Of a stretch of 64,000 nt of DNA, positions 63,893 through 64,000 are shown in pieces. A program made the position numbers and the translations under genes. Origin of the DNA: Variovorax sp. HW608 (GTDB lineage Bacteria; Pseudomonadota; Gammaproteobacteria; Burkholderiales; Burkholderiaceae_C); NCBI RefSeq assembly GCF_900090195.1, contig NZ_LT607803.1, forward strand, positions 3,808,229 to 3,872,228, written 5' to 3'. Under the pieces are notes generated by a model that did not search any database, had not been told where the DNA came from, and saw nothing but the letters and a program-made list of their open reading frames with translations. Within the stretch, counting starts at the first letter, position 1, and each line of letters begins with the position of its first letter.

Positions 63893-64000
63893 TCAGGGGA
63901 CCGGAATCATCCGCGCGGCGGCGAGCACCGATGAGGTGCGGCGCACGGCCCGCAACACGGCTTCGAGGTGCGTGCGATCGCGCACCGCGATCACGAAGCG
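63893..64000 (-). CDS. RelA/SpoT family (p)ppGpp synthetase/hydrolase, C-terminal end only
   Basis: Only the last 35 codons and the stop are inside the window. RFVIAVRDRTHLEAVLRAVRRTSSVLAAARMIPVP fits the end of the ACT domain that closes Rel/SpoT proteins, where xVxDRxHLxxVLRxxRR is typical. The convergent greB neighbour agrees with the usual greB-spoT-rpoZ-gmk order of Burkholderiales. Its stop is 12 bases from the greB stop. Confidence 0.8.
   Translation of the reverse strand, partial: RFVIAVRDRTHLEAVLRAVRRTSSVLAAARMIPVP

Overview
The window is chromosomal DNA of a high-GC betaproteobacterium. Three things suggest the Comamonadaceae, probably Variovorax or a close relative: a Burkholderiales-type cta/cox cluster (coxB, ctaD, a tiny assembly protein, ctaG, DUF2970, ctaE, SURF1, a Sco-like gene, ctaA, ctaB, sco); the lolB-ispE-tRNA(Gln)-prs-rplY-pth block; and the dispersed GC-rich element typical of that family. 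This is a judgement from gene content, not from an alignment. I see no insertion sequence, prophage, CRISPR array or rRNA. It is a normal chromosome core with three accessory catabolic islands.

Region by region. 1-6060: an aromatic acid island with five genes on the minus strand (enoyl-CoA hydratase, feruloyl/p-coumaroyl-CoA synthetase, SDR dehydrogenase, LivK-type binding protein, LivH-type permease cut by the window edge) and a divergent amidohydrolase. The set matches the CouL/CouM/CouN/CouO route of beta-oxidative deacetylation of p-hydroxycinnamates, and a palindrome sits exactly in the spacer of the operon promoter. 6100-12030: kefC with its flavoprotein partner, an orphan ParA, a MaoC dehydratase, trmL, comF and a BioC-like methyltransferase. 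12130-21970: the aa3-type cytochrome c oxidase cluster with its heme A and copper insertion genes. 22010-28980: rpoH under a perfect CIRCE element, a DUF962 protein, ftsY, a pair of M16 peptidases, rsmD and coaD.

29060-32180: 5-oxoprolinase genes pxpB-pxpC-pxpA followed by pcp, a salvage set for pyroglutamyl peptides. 32170-38840: an alpha/beta hydrolase, a phosphatase, then a LacI regulator with its operators driving tctC-gudD-garL-like-garR for D-glucarate. 38840-46870: a Dpp/Opp-type ABC transporter with an amidase and a TTC38-like TPR protein. 47005-53620: a ferredoxin, a DUF4124 protein and the pth to lolB block. 53700-62140: mutM, a dynamin-like GTPase, mutY, rapZ, recN, nadK and hrcA. 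62170-64000: two tRNA genes, a poorly coding stretch, greB and the end of a RelA/SpoT gene.

Two regulatory themes stand out. The heat-shock circuit is visible from both sides: hrcA encodes the CIRCE repressor and the CIRCE site lies on the rpoH promoter about 38 kb away. In addition, at least twelve genes have a -10-like hexamer ending only 6-9 bases before the start codon with no room for a ribosome binding site, which suggests leaderless or nearly leaderless mRNAs are common in this organism.
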